Source of the DNA: Ruminococcoides intestinihominis
Lineage (GTDB): Bacteria > Bacillota > Clostridia > Oscillospirales > Acutalibacteraceae
Direction: 5' to 3'
Assembly (NCBI RefSeq): GCF_040096285.1
Contig: NZ_JBBMEY010000003.1
Span: 44,980-108,979 of the forward strand
Length of the DNA stretch: 64,000 bases
Made by a program: the position numbers and the translations under genes. Shown here one piece after another: positions 34,264 to 43,039 of the stretch. Numbering within the stretch: position 1 is the first letter of the stretch; every line of letters begins with the position of its first letter. The notes beneath the pieces were generated by a model that saw nothing but the letters and a program-made list of their open reading frames with translations, was not told where the DNA came from and did no database searches.

Positions 34264-34674
34264 TTATAATAATATTCTTTTTTCAAAGTATTCATTGCAC
34301 TTAGGACAATGGACTTTGTGTTTACCACGCTGATACTTTACTCTAAGTTGAGCTTTACAGTAAGGGCATTTTACATATCTATGGGTTTTACGGTCATGCC
34401 ACATTCTCTTTAGAAGATTAAATTTCTTACTGATGCCACTTGTAATTGAAAGGAATTTACGGTTTTCGTACATTCTTTTCTGAATATTTTTTGACAAACT
34501 TCTATACACTATTAGCACAATTACAAGTATATCTAAGATACCGATAACCCAAAATCTTGTAAACATCCAAATAATTTGAAGTACAAGCCAAAAAATCAGC
34601 AAAGCCATATTTAGCTTATCGTGACCATATCTGCCGTTCATAAATTGAGCTATTTTGTAAAAAAAGTTTCTCAT
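34264..34674 (-). CDS. Small membrane protein with zinc ribbon
   Basis: A 136-aa protein: two adjoining hydrophobic helices (~23-58), a basic region, then a C-terminal zinc ribbon made of CPYC (~109-112) and CPKC (~127-130), with LRVKYQRGKHKVH between. The lengthy LRV-(R/P)G-K-CPKC pattern is that of the YhcC-like or zinc-ribbon membrane proteins often annotated only as hypothetical. The role is unknown. The ribosome site is AGGAAG. It is convergent with the HAD gene and divergent from the binding-protein gene. Confidence 0.65.
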   Translation of the reverse strand: MRNFFYKIAQFMNGRYGHDKLNMALLIFWLVLQIIWMFTRFWVIGILDILVIVLIVYRSLSKNIQKRMYENRKFLSITSGISKKFNLLKRMWHDRKTHRYVKCPYCKAQLRVKYQRGKHKVHCPKCNEYFEKRILL

Positions 34675-34743
34675 TATACTCTTCCTTTGATTTTTATTTT
34701 CACATTATATCACATAGAAAATAATTATTCAAATCATTACTAC

Positions 34744-34772
34744 TTGACAATTATATACATTTAAATGATAAT
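34744..34772 (+). promoter_or_regulatory. Promoter of the substrate-binding lipoprotein gene
   Basis: -35 TTGACA (34744-34749), 17-nt spacer, -10 GATAAT (34767-34772). Confidence 0.8.
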
Positions 34773-34797
34773 TATATTACAGAAAGGTGATTATATT

Positions 34798-35496
34798 ATG
34801 AAAAAAATTATCTCACTCTCACTTTTAATAATAATTTCTCTAGCCATATTTACCGGTTGTAAGGATACAAAAACATATAATGTTTTAATCAAGGACAACA
34901 ACTCACCTTATAGCAATTTTGAAGATAACAAGGCAAAGGGCTTAGAGGTTGACTTATTAGATGCTATTAGTAAGGAAGAAAATTTCACTATTAACTATGT
35001 AAATGATTCAGAAAAGGATGATTACATTTCTGCAAGTAGTGAATTAATAAATGAGAACGGTAATTACGATTCAACAGACAGTTACTATCAAAAGGGTATT
35101 ATCTTTACTACTAAAGATGACAGCAATATTAATTCTTACGAACAGTTACTTCATCAGAAAATCGGTGTTATAAAGGACAGTTACGGTGAGGATTTTGCAA
35201 ACCAAATTGCACCACAGTACAACCTAACAGTTAAGGAATACACTACAGAAAAGGAAATGTATCTTGATTGCAAAAATAACAAAATTGCAGGTTTCTTTGA
35301 TGATACATTAAGTGTTAAATCAGCTATTAAAAAAGGTGAAAAATTCAAAACCTTTGAAAATGAAGAAAAGACCGACTCACTTTCACTAATGGTTAATAAA
35401 GGTGAAGAAAAAGAATTTGTAAAAGCCTTTAACTCAGGTCTAAAGAAGATTATGAGTAACGGTAAATATGAAAAGATAGTTAATAAATATAAATAA
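34798..35496 (+). CDS. Amino-acid-type solute-binding lipoprotein, orphan
   Basis: A 232-aa SBP_bac_3-like protein. Its lipobox is IFTGC (Cys ~20); it then shows YNVLIKDNNSPYSNFEDNKAKGLEVDLLDAISKEENFTINYV, typical of amino-acid ABC binding proteins, a IGVIKDSYGEDFA hinge region, and C-terminal KAFNSGLKKIMSNGKYEKIVNKY. ATG 34798 (GGTGAT site) is used rather than ATG 34765, since the longer frame starts inside the -10. No permease or ATPase gene adjoins it. It could serve a distant ABC system or act as a sensor. Confidence 0.82.
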   Translation: MKKIISLSLLIIISLAIFTGCKDTKTYNVLIKDNNSPYSNFEDNKAKGLEVDLLDAISKEENFTINYVNDSEKDDYISASSELINENGNYDSTDSYYQKGIIFTTKDDSNINSYEQLLHQKIGVIKDSYGEDFANQIAPQYNLTVKEYTTEKEMYLDCKNNKIAGFFDDTLSVKSAIKKGEKFKTFENEEKTDSLSLMVNKGEEKEFVKAFNSGLKKIMSNGKYEKIVNKYK

Positions 35497-35516
35497 ACTT
35501 ATCTACCATAACACAA

Positions 35517-35552
35517 AAGGCCGACAGTTAAGCTACTGTCGGTCTTTTTTTT
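35517..35552 (+). terminator. Terminator after the binding-protein gene
   Basis: GGCCGACAGT (35519-35528) and ACTGTCGGTC (35535-35544), followed by TTTTTTTT. Confidence 0.9.
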
Positions 35553-35595
35553 AATTTTGGAAAATGAAGTTTTGAGAATTTATAAATAGCTTACT

Positions 35596-36324
35596 TTAGT
35601 TAGCAACTTCTGCAAGTTTCTTCGTGATACGAGCCTCTACTTCTAAATAATATGCTGCATCAGCTACAGATAAATCGTCTGTTTTTTCATCTTTAAAACT
35701 TTGCATTTTTTCAGCATATTCTTTTGTATATTTAGCATAATCAGTTGCCATTGATACAATATCAGTAGAGTTATTGTACTTCTTCATAAAGTCAACGTAG
35801 TCGTTGAAGAAATCTTCATATGTATCCATAATTTTCTTAAATTCCGGTGATATATTGTCAGATGAAGAAGTTGACTTTTTACTTGACTTTTTCTTAGAAC
35901 TCTTTGTTGTTTTCTCTGCAGTTGTTTCTTGTTCAGGAGCATTTATAATAATATCCATTGTTTCTTCATCATCTTGATAATACACTGATAAATCATATCC
36001 TTTTTTATCCTTAGCAGTGTACATACCATCTACACTGGAATAATCCACATCAAAGCCTTTTTTCTTACAATCATTTACGTAACTTTTGAAATCATCAACA
36101 GACACCTCAGAAATAGTAGCTTGATAGCTATCCTCACTATCTATTGAAATTTTTCCTTTTGTTGACTTTGGTTTTGGTGCTAAACTACCAATACCGGATG
36201 TTGCCCAAGTTATTGTAGTATATTCCTCACTGTCACTTCCACAACCTGTAAACACCACACCTGATGTTCCCACAACCAATAGAGCCATAACCGTACATAA
36301 AATTTTCTTAACAGGGTTTTTCAT
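35596..36324 (-). CDS. Lipoprotein, DUF6591-like
   Basis: A 242-aa exported lipoprotein with lipobox VFTGC (Cys ~28). Residues ~60-125 form a beta/alpha domain (VDDFKSYVNDCKKKGFDVDYSSVDGMYTAKDKKGYDLSVYYQ) that resembles DUF6591. A Lys/Ser-rich linker (~135-152) is followed by a helical domain (~155-240, DTYEDFFNDYVDFMKKY) with heptad character. The function is unknown; it is attached to the outer face of the membrane. ATG follows AAGGAGG. Monocistronic. Confidence 0.7.
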   Translation of the reverse strand: MKNPVKKILCTVMALLVVGTSGVVFTGCGSDSEEYTTITWATSGIGSLAPKPKSTKGKISIDSEDSYQATISEVSVDDFKSYVNDCKKKGFDVDYSSVDGMYTAKDKKGYDLSVYYQDDEETMDIIINAPEQETTAEKTTKSSKKKSSKKSTSSSDNISPEFKKIMDTYEDFFNDYVDFMKKYNNSTDIVSMATDYAKYTKEYAEKMQSFKDEKTDDLSVADAAYYLEVEARITKKLAEVAN

Positions 36325-36449
36325 ATTAATTCCTCCTTATTTGAATTCCCTGTCTATATAGTAAATTATTATTATAGCTATTTGTTATGCTACTAGCATA
36401 CAACCAATGTAAAAAAATAGGGTATAATATTATACAATTTAACATATTA

Positions 36450-37490
36450 TTATACTTTGTCCAACAATAAAGTAAGGTTAGGGATTATCACCATAAGGGC
36501 TACACCAATAATTTTTAGAATAGTTTTCTTGCTTTGCTGAGTGCCTTTACCTAAAAATCTGCTAACATTTCCAACATCAAAGAAACATATGTATGGCACT
36601 AAAGACCAAGCAACAAAACCATTTATCAAACTCTCAACATCACCATTGATAAAAGTTACATCAATAGCACAATATAGTAAAATAAAATAAAGTACATATC
36701 CAATTATAGCAATAACCTTATGTGAAGTTTTGTTACTGCGAAAACCGGGTAGATTAAGCAAGAATTTATCGGCAAATGACAACTTTTCATTACCGTTACC
36801 CTGTAATGCAAGTTCCATTTGATACACATTGGAATATCTGTCCTCTTCCTTGATTTGGGTTGCTTTCTTAACTATTGACGCATATTTACCACTACACAAT
36901 TTTTCATTAGGCATTTTACCTGTTAGCATAAAGTTAAGCAATACACCCATAGCATAAATATCTGCACCAAAACCGGTTTGGGTAAATCCAAATTGTTCGG
37001 GAGAAGCATAACCTGCTGTACCCATTACTGTAGTATCTCTGGAGGCACTTTGCTTTCTTTCTCGTGAAATATTAAAGTCAATCAGCTTAATGTTTCCCTC
37101 GTAATCTACCATAACATTGTTTGGTGTAATATCCCTATGGATAATGTTTCTGTTGTGCAAACTTTCTACACCACTACAAAGTTGCACCATCCACTTTTCA
37201 GCAATTTTAGGGTCAACTCCCATTTTGTTATAAACAATTTTATCCAAGTTATTGCCAAATACAAATTCACATAGGCAATTACAGTTTATACCGTCATCCA
37301 TAACATCATATATTTCCATCAAGTTAGGGTGTTTAATTTTCATTATATCCTTCAAAACAGGAAGGTTCTGTCTTGGCAAAATTTTCAGAATCATTTGTCT
37401 TTGTAAGTAATCATTATACACAACAACAGTGTTCTTATTTATCTGACCAATCTCTCTAAATTGCCAAAGAAGTAATTTACTTTTATCCAT
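36450..37490 (-). CDS. Ser/Thr protein kinase-like membrane protein with degenerate P-loop
   Basis: A 346-aa Hanks-type kinase (~10-225) plus four C-terminal hydrophobic helices (~260-345). The Lys of subdomain II (ILKIL, ~36), HRDITPNN (Asp ~120, Asn ~125), the metal-binding Asp ~138 in IDFN (Gly of DFG replaced by Asn) and GTAGYASPEQF are present. The Gly-rich loop of subdomain I is absent (EIGQINKNTVVVY), and no clear alpha-C Glu is seen. It may be a weak or unusual kinase, or a pseudokinase. It lacks PASTA repeats, so it is not a PrkC-type wall sensor. It is divergent from a 140-aa HTH-like gene 68 bp away. Confidence 0.85.
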   Translation of the reverse strand: MDKSKLLLWQFREIGQINKNTVVVYNDYLQRQMILKILPRQNLPVLKDIMKIKHPNLMEIYDVMDDGINCNCLCEFVFGNNLDKIVYNKMGVDPKIAEKWMVQLCSGVESLHNRNIIHRDITPNNVMVDYEGNIKLIDFNISRERKQSASRDTTVMGTAGYASPEQFGFTQTGFGADIYAMGVLLNFMLTGKMPNEKLCSGKYASIVKKATQIKEEDRYSNVYQMELALQGNGNEKLSFADKFLLNLPGFRSNKTSHKVIAIIGYVLYFILLYCAIDVTFINGDVESLINGFVAWSLVPYICFFDVGNVSRFLGKGTQQSKKTILKIIGVALMVIIPNLTLLLDKV

Positions 37491-37558
37491 TACATACCCC
37501 TTGATAATTTGCTAAAAATATTATAACATATAAAATATAGATATAAAAGAGGTTTACT

Positions 37559-37981
37559 ATGAACAAGAAAACAGATGATCTTTTTAAAATCTTAGAAAAC
37601 GGTGAAAATATAGGGGAGTATTTCTCTGAAAATATTGAAGAAATTTATCCCGATAGCATACCGGAAATTTTGGCTTATTTTCTGAAAGAAAAAGGCTTAA
37701 CAAAAAGCCAAGTCCTAGACAATAGCCTTATTGAAAAGCACTATGGCTACCAGATTTTTTCCGGTACAAAAAAGCCCAGTAGAGATAAAGTTATTATGCT
37801 ATGCTTTGGTATGGGACTTAACCTTAGGGAAACTCAGTCTTTCCTAAAGAAATGTACATATAGTGAACTTTATCCAAGGAATAGGCGAGATGCTGTTGTA
37901 ATCTTTTGTTTGCAACACGATTGCTCTATTATGGAAACCAATGATATACTTTACGAATACAGTTTACCTGTTTTTATGTAA
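37559..37981 (+). CDS. XRE-like helix-turn-helix protein paired with the kinase
   Basis: A 140-aa protein, wholly alpha-helical in appearance. Residues ~35-90 look like an XRE/Cro HTH (IPEILAYFLKEKGLTKSQVLDNSLIEKHYGYQIFSGTKKPSRDKVIMLCFGMGLNLRETQSFLKKC). The C-terminal ~45 residues extend it with helices and no known domain. It is divergent from the Ser/Thr kinase gene, with the 68-bp gap holding both promoters. By context it could be the kinase's substrate or the regulator of the pair; that is inference. Confidence 0.65.
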   Translation: MNKKTDDLFKILENGENIGEYFSENIEEIYPDSIPEILAYFLKEKGLTKSQVLDNSLIEKHYGYQIFSGTKKPSRDKVIMLCFGMGLNLRETQSFLKKCTYSELYPRNRRDAVVIFCLQHDCSIMETNDILYEYSLPVFM

Positions 37982-38017
37982 AAAAATCTGCACCTCATTT
38001 GAAGTGCAGATTTTTTC
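37981..38017 (+). terminator. Terminator after the HTH gene
   Basis: AAAAAATCTGCAC and GTGCAGATTTTTT arms; strong and near-symmetric. Confidence 0.9.
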
Positions 38018-38070
38018 GTTATTTACAGTTTTTTCTGTATATATAAATGTGTTTTACCACTATTCATACC

Positions 38071-38835
38071 TTATTTAATGCCATACATTCTTTTGGCATT
38101 TTCTGTTGTAATGTTGATTAGCTCTTGTGTGTCCATATTTTTGATTTCAGCAATCTTTTCAGCAATATAGCCGATATACGAACTGTCGTTTCTTTTTCCT
38201 CTATAAGGCACAGGAGCTAAGTAAGGAGCATCTGTCTCAAGTAGTAGTCTGTCAACCGGTACTGCCTTTGCTACTTCTACCGGCACTCTGGCATTCTTAA
38301 AAGTAACAACACCACCAAGAGAAATGTACATACCCAGCTTTAGGACTTCCTTTAACATTTCTGTACTGCCACTATAACAGTGCAAAAGTCCCTTTGGCTT
38401 ATACTTTTTCAGTAACTCCATACTGTCGCCATGAGCCTCTCTGTCGTGAAAGACTACCGGCATATTAAGGTCATTGGCAAGTTTAAGCTGAGATTTTACA
38501 ACCTCTATCTGCTTATCCTTTGGAATATCCCAATGATAATCAAGTCCGATTTCACCAATGGCAACTATCTTCTTATTTTCAGATATTTCTGCCACTTTGT
38601 CAAGATAATTTTCTTGTAAATTTTCTAAACATTCAGGATGAATACCAACTGTACCATACACAAAGTTGTATTTACTGCAAAGGTCAAGTACAGTTTTTAC
38701 ATTTTCAAGGTCTGTACCGTTAGTTACAACACCACAAACACCTTTACCGGGTAAACTTTCCACAAGACTATATCTATCTTCATCAAACCATTCGTCATCA
38801 TAGTGACAATGACCGTCAAAAATATTGTTATACAT
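38071..38835 (-). CDS. TatD-family metal-dependent hydrolase
   Basis: A 254-aa TatD-type DNase/hydrolase with a TIM-barrel metal site: DGHCHYDDEWF (first His pair), GEIGLDYHW (Glu), VVFHDREAHGD, LLHCYSGS and LLLETDAPYLAP. Family length is normal. It lies 54 nt downstream of metG on the same strand; the metG-tatD order is common in Firmicutes. A 12-bp hairpin lies between the two. Confidence 0.93.
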   Translation of the reverse strand: MYNNIFDGHCHYDDEWFDEDRYSLVESLPGKGVCGVVTNGTDLENVKTVLDLCSKYNFVYGTVGIHPECLENLQENYLDKVAEISENKKIVAIGEIGLDYHWDIPKDKQIEVVKSQLKLANDLNMPVVFHDREAHGDSMELLKKYKPKGLLHCYSGSTEMLKEVLKLGMYISLGGVVTFKNARVPVEVAKAVPVDRLLLETDAPYLAPVPYRGKRNDSSYIGYIAEKIAEIKNMDTQELINITTENAKRMYGIK

Positions 38836-38847
38836 ATATTCTCCACT

Positions 38848-38876
38848 ATTAGAGGTTAGAAGAACTAACCTCTAAT
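38848..38876 (-). other. Perfect hairpin between metG and tatD
   Basis: ATTAGAGGTTAG (38848-38859) and CTAACCTCTAAT (38865-38876) with a 5-nt loop. No adjacent T run, so termination, if any, would be weak; it may be a partial terminator or processing stem. Confidence 0.6.
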
Positions 38877-38889
38877 ACTTTAAGTAAAA

Positions 38890-40839
38890 TTAAGAAATTT
38901 TGTTACCTGCAGGAATTTCATTATCTAGGAAGATAACCTTTACATCATCACCGGTACTTGCAGCAAGAATCATACCGTTGCTTTCAACGCCACAAAGTTT
39001 TGCAGGTTTTAGGTTAGCAACAAGAACAATCTTCTTGCCAACAAGTTCATCAGGCTTATAATAAGGAGAAATACCTGAGGCAACTGTTCTGTCCTTTTCA
39101 CCGTCAAATACTGTTAGTTTTAATAACTTCTTAGACTTCTTAATAGGTTCACAAGCCTTGATTTCACCAACACGAAGTTCTACCTTTGCAAAATCATCAA
39201 TACCGATTTGTGCAAGGCCTTCAATCTTTGGTGCAGTTTTCTTTTCGTTCTTCTTTGCTTCTTCTTGCTTTGCGTGAATTTCAGCAAGTAACTTTTCAGA
39301 ATCAAGTCTGTTAAATAGAGGAACTGCCTTGTTAACCTTTACACCCGGCTTTAATGTGCCAAATGAATCAAGTGTATCGTAATCCTTATTGTCACAATTT
39401 AGCTGTTCCATAATCTTGTCTGATGTTTCAGGCATAAATGGTGAAAGTAAAATTGCAATATATCTGATACCTTCAAGTAGGTTGTAAAGTACTGTACCAA
39501 GTCTTGCTTTCTTTTCTTCATCCTTAGCTAATGCCCAAGGCATTGTTTCGTCAATGTACTTGTTGCATCTCTTTGCTAAAGCTACAATAGTTTCTAGTGC
39601 ATCAGCAACTCTATATGTTGTTAGTAGTTCATCAACCTTTTTAACTGTATCAGTACAAGCAGTCTTGATTTCAAAGTCAAGAACTTCTTCAGCAGTTGGT
39701 TCTTGAATAACACCGTCAAAATACTTGTTGTTCATAGCAATAGTACGGTTAACTAAGTTACCGATTGTATTAGCTAGGTCAGAGTTATATCTTTCAAAGA
39801 TTGTTTCATATGTGATAGAACCATCGGATGCATAAGGCATTTCTGATAGTAGGTAATATCTAACTGCATCAACACCGATTAGCTTTACAAGGTCATCAGC
39901 ATAAATAACATTACCTCTTGATTTACTCATTTTGTCCTGACCGAATAGTAGCCATGGATGAGCAAATACCTGTTTAGGTAGTGGTTCACCGAGAGCCATT
40001 AGCATAATTGGCCAATAGATTGTGTGGAATCTTAGAATATCCTTACCGATAATATGAACATCAGCAGGCCAGTACTTTCTGTACTTGTCGCTATTTTCGC
40101 CACAATCATAACCTAAAGCAGTGATATAGTTTGATAGTGCATCAATCCATACATAAATAACATGCTTAGGGTCAAAGTCAACAGGAATACCCCACTTAAA
40201 TGATGTACGGCTAACACATAAATCCTGAATACCCGGTTTAATAAAGTTATTAACCATTTCCTTTTTACGGCTTTCAGGATAAATGAAGTTAGGATGTTCT
40301 TCAATAAAGTCCTCTAGTTGTTTCTGATACTTAGATAGCTTTAGGAAATATGCTTCTTCCTTAGCAGGTTTTACTTCTCTGCCACAGTCAGGACACTTAC
40401 CGTCAACTAACTGGCTTTCTGTCCAGAAACTTTCGCAAGGTGTACAGTAAAGACCTTCATATTCGCCCTTATAAATATCACCTTGGTCATATAATTTCTT
40501 AAATATCTTTTGAACTGTCTTTTCGTGATGTTCGTCAGTTGTTCTAATAAAGTGATCGTAAGTTGTATTTAATAGATCACAAATTTCTTTAATTTCTCCG
40601 GCAACCTTATCAACATATTCCTTAGGAGTTACTCCGGCTGCCTCAGCATATTCTTCAATCTTCTGACCATGTTCGTCAGTACCTGTACAGAAGAATACAT
40701 CGTAGCCCTGCATTCGCTTATATCTTGCAATAGCATCTGTCATAACAATTTCGTAACTGTTACCTATATGTGGTTTTCTTGAAGTGTAAGCGATAGCAGT
40801 TGTAATATAAAATTTCTCTTTATCGCACTTTTTACACAT
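38890..40839 (-). CDS. metG: Methionyl-tRNA synthetase
   Basis: A 649-aa class I synthetase. The HIGH-type motif reads HIGN (RKPHIGNSYEIVMTDAIARY). A zinc-binding CTPCE...CPDCGRE insert, the DKMSKSRGNVI motif and a C-terminal tRNA-binding (EMAP/Trbp111-like) domain (~540-649: FAKVELRVGEIKACE) are all present. ATG 40839 (MCKKCDKEKFY) is chosen because AAGGAG precedes it and the promoter (40898-40926) lies inside the longer open frame. The initiator tRNA gene lies 363 bp away on the opposite strand. Confidence 0.96.
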   Translation of the reverse strand: MCKKCDKEKFYITTAIAYTSRKPHIGNSYEIVMTDAIARYKRMQGYDVFFCTGTDEHGQKIEEYAEAAGVTPKEYVDKVAGEIKEICDLLNTTYDHFIRTTDEHHEKTVQKIFKKLYDQGDIYKGEYEGLYCTPCESFWTESQLVDGKCPDCGREVKPAKEEAYFLKLSKYQKQLEDFIEEHPNFIYPESRKKEMVNNFIKPGIQDLCVSRTSFKWGIPVDFDPKHVIYVWIDALSNYITALGYDCGENSDKYRKYWPADVHIIGKDILRFHTIYWPIMLMALGEPLPKQVFAHPWLLFGQDKMSKSRGNVIYADDLVKLIGVDAVRYYLLSEMPYASDGSITYETIFERYNSDLANTIGNLVNRTIAMNNKYFDGVIQEPTAEEVLDFEIKTACTDTVKKVDELLTTYRVADALETIVALAKRCNKYIDETMPWALAKDEEKKARLGTVLYNLLEGIRYIAILLSPFMPETSDKIMEQLNCDNKDYDTLDSFGTLKPGVKVNKAVPLFNRLDSEKLLAEIHAKQEEAKKNEKKTAPKIEGLAQIGIDDFAKVELRVGEIKACEPIKKSKKLLKLTVFDGEKDRTVASGISPYYKPDELVGKKIVLVANLKPAKLCGVESNGMILAASTGDDVKVIFLDNEIPAGNKIS

Positions 40840-40897
40840 AATACTCACTCCTTGTCCCATAATATCATTATTAATTGTGTAGTAACACTTATATTTC

Positions 40898-40926
40898 ATT
40901 ATAACAAAGTGAAGATAAAAATGCAA
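40898..40926 (-). promoter_or_regulatory. Promoter of metG
   Basis: Minus strand: -35 TTGCAT (40926-40921), 17-nt spacer, -10 TATAAT (40903-40898). The TTGCATTTTT start is shared with the 5S and rpsT promoters. Confidence 0.82.
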
Positions 40927-41133
40927 TTAATATGTATTAATTTATATTAATTCTCATATAATATATTAGTATTTTAAATTTATTCTTTAATTCTCTTCTA
41001 AATTTCACTCAAATTTTAAAAATTAAAAAACTTAAACAACAAGAAATTATCTACTCAAAAGTCATTTTAAACTTATTTAAACACCAATTTTACGATAATT
41101 TTAAAAGTTTTTTATATTTTTTATATATAGCCC
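40927..41133. other. AT-rich divergent intergenic region
   Basis: Between the metG and tRNA-fMet promoters. No gene, repeat or RNA motif is recognised. Confidence 0.5.
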
Positions 41134-41162
41134 TTGACAAGTATATATAGATTTGATATACT
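41134..41162 (+). promoter_or_regulatory. Promoter of the initiator tRNA gene
   Basis: -35 TTGACA (41134-41139), 17-nt spacer, -10 TATACT (41157-41162). Confidence 0.87.
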
Positions 41163-41168
41163 GTATTT

Positions 41169-41194
41169 ACGCCAAAAGGAATTGGCGTGTTTTT
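41169..41194 (+). other. 5' hairpin with T run ahead of tRNA-fMet
   Basis: ACGCCAA (41169-41175) pairs with TTGGCGT (41182-41188), followed by GTTTTT. It sits at the expected transcription start. It could be a 5'-stabilising stem or a weak attenuator. Confidence 0.5.
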
Positions 41195-41202
41195 ATGAAT
41201 AT

Positions 41203-41279
<77 letters not shown>

Positions 41280-41284
41280 ACAAA

Positions 41285-41321
41285 GCACTAGTTTCTCAAC
41301 TAGTGCTTTTTCTTTTTTCTC
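41285..41321 (+). terminator. Terminator of tRNA-fMet
   Basis: AGCACTAGTT-TCTC-AACTAGTGCT followed by TTTTCTTTTTT. Confidence 0.92.
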
Positions 41322-41370
41322 TATTTCATTATAATATAAAAATAAAACCTAAGCGTATAAGATAATACAC

Positions 41371-42078
41371 TTAGGTTTTATTATTTTTGTTAATACACAA
41401 TTTAATTCTAATACATTCTCTACAATTAGCGTCAGGATTAAATTCCAATACCTCACAAACTACTATATTATTTTTATTAATTCTTTCCGTTACTTGTCGA
41501 GAGTAGTATCTAGGAATATATCCTAGTTTAACACCCTCTACATTATAAATTTCAACCGCATATTCATCCTTAGAATTTTCTGGTTCTAATTTTAAAATAA
41601 GTTTATCACCATTATGAATATTAACATTACTAAAATCACAAATATTATTTTCACAAGGTAAATAATGACTTATTCCTGCTATATAAAAATACCTTAATAC
41701 TATTTCTTCTTCATCAAAAATAGGATCGATAAATTCAAAAGTATCAATCGGCAATCTAGCACCACTATTTTTCAAAAGCAAATATTCATCATATTCATTC
41801 ATATTGTATTTTTGTAAGATTTTCTCAATCCCACGTCTTTTCTTATCAGGTAATCTGCTACTAAACACAGGAAATAACTTTGTGCTTTTATATTTTTTAT
41901 TAAAATCCTTAAATGCCTCAATTCCGGAAAAACCATTTTTTCTTGCCTCATCTATATCTTCGGCATAGGCAAATTCGAATCCACCATTTTTCGACAAAAT
42001 ACCAACTACATACTGTCTTCTTGATTCTGGTTGTTTCCAAATTAAAAATAAATAATCTTTACCATTTTTTCTAGACAT
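41371..42078 (-). CDS. HipA N-subdomain-like protein with HIRAN domain
   Basis: A 235-aa protein. Residues ~8-120 resemble the N-terminal subdomain of HipA-like kinases: FLIWKQPESRRQYVVGIL, GFEFAYAEDI, LFPVFSSRLPDKKRRGIEKIL, and GARLPIDTFEFIDPI. Residues ~127-230 look like a HIRAN domain (YFYIAGISHYLP, GDKLILKLEPENSKDEYAVEIY, KLGYIPRYYSRQV), a DNA-end-binding fold. It overlaps the kinase gene by 8 nt, with GAGGTG inside that gene as its ribosome site. The layout resembles HipST-type split HipA systems in which the N-subdomain is a separate polypeptide. No HipB-like HTH gene is adjacent. Confidence 0.7.
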   Translation of the reverse strand: MSRKNGKDYLFLIWKQPESRRQYVVGILSKNGGFEFAYAEDIDEARKNGFSGIEAFKDFNKKYKSTKLFPVFSSRLPDKKRRGIEKILQKYNMNEYDEYLLLKNSGARLPIDTFEFIDPIFDEEEIVLRYFYIAGISHYLPCENNICDFSNVNIHNGDKLILKLEPENSKDEYAVEIYNVEGVKLGYIPRYYSRQVTERINKNNIVVCEVLEFNPDANCRECIRIKLCINKNNKT

Positions 42079-42991
42079 CTATTTCACCTCTCTTTTCAAA
42101 CAACACTTTTATTATCTTAACTCTTTCTAGAAGAAATTTCAAAATAAGTTTTTTACGTTTAGCTGATAATAAGTTATTCGGATACCTATTTAATATCCTA
42201 TTAATATTATCTTCTGTCATTTGTTTCGCAATATTAGTTACAATATCTCCACAATAAATTCTATATGTATCTTTTCTAAAAAGATATTTTAACACTTCTG
42301 TAAACATAGGTTCTTTCTTTTTAGATTTATCAACTCTTATTCGTGATTTTGATTTTGTTGTAACTAAAGCTTTAAATCGACGCACATCTTTAAATATATT
42401 ATCTATATCAGACTCTTTAATATAACAACACAACGATGAACCATTATCATATAAAGGTGAAAATTTATATCCATAATCAGCAGATTTAAGTATTGCCCAA
42501 TTACTATGGTGCCTATCCGTATTGCCTATTAACGCATCAAAAATAATCATTTGAATAAATTCTCTTTCACATTCGAGATCTTTGGCAATCGGAAAAATCA
42601 TTTCTAATGAATAATAAATACCATTACGAAGGTCAACCATTTTGTCTATATCATAATCTTCATATATTTCGCTAATGAAAGCTATACCTTCTCTTAACTC
42701 TTCATTCTCCTTATTTATACAGTAACTCATCGATCCATATCTATCTTCGTATTTACCAATATCAATTTTAGCACAAGGAATTTCTAAAAGAGTTGCTATA
42801 TCATATGCTAATTTTTCAGATATATGTTCATATGTTATATTTCCATCTATATCCTGTTTGGGAAACTTAAATAGTCCAATCATATCATCGGAAGTAAGCC
42901 ATATTTTCTCACTTCTACCGCTTCCCATCGAATTACCACTATATTCTTCCCAGCAACTAAAATCTTTAATTTCCATAGAAATAACCTTCAT
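42071..42991 (-). CDS. HipA-like Ser/Thr kinase, stand-alone catalytic part
   Basis: A 306-aa kinase with the HipA-type core: the Lys of LFKFP (~42), FDALIGNTDRHHSNW (catalytic Asp ~159, Asn ~164), and SPLYDNGSSL (metal Asp ~182). It lacks the N-terminal subdomain of full-length HipA, which seems to be encoded separately by the next gene. ATG 42991 (MKVISMEIKDF) is chosen because the promoter at 43011-43039 lies within the longer frame and AGGAT precedes it. AT-rich codon use (many ATA, TTA) suggests acquisition. Such kinases phosphorylate tRNA synthetases or other targets in toxin-antitoxin or phage-defence settings; its target here is unknown. Confidence 0.78.
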   Translation of the reverse strand: MKVISMEIKDFSCWEEYSGNSMGSGRSEKIWLTSDDMIGLFKFPKQDIDGNITYEHISEKLAYDIATLLEIPCAKIDIGKYEDRYGSMSYCINKENEELREGIAFISEIYEDYDIDKMVDLRNGIYYSLEMIFPIAKDLECEREFIQMIIFDALIGNTDRHHSNWAILKSADYGYKFSPLYDNGSSLCCYIKESDIDNIFKDVRRFKALVTTKSKSRIRVDKSKKKEPMFTEVLKYLFRKDTYRIYCGDIVTNIAKQMTEDNINRILNRYPNNLLSAKRKKLILKFLLERVKIIKVLFEKRGEIDV

Positions 42992-43010
42992 TATGTGTAT
43001 CCTATGTATA

Positions 43011-43039
43011 ATTTTAAAGCCAAATGTAGCCATTGTCAA
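43011..43039 (-). promoter_or_regulatory. Promoter of the HipA-like operon
   Basis: Minus strand: -35 TTGACA (43039-43034), 17-nt spacer, -10 TAAAAT (43016-43011). Confidence 0.78.

Noticed and set aside
40840..40926. N-terminal extension of metG (29 extra residues)
   Set aside because: The promoter -10 and -35 lie in this segment and AAGGAG precedes the inner ATG.
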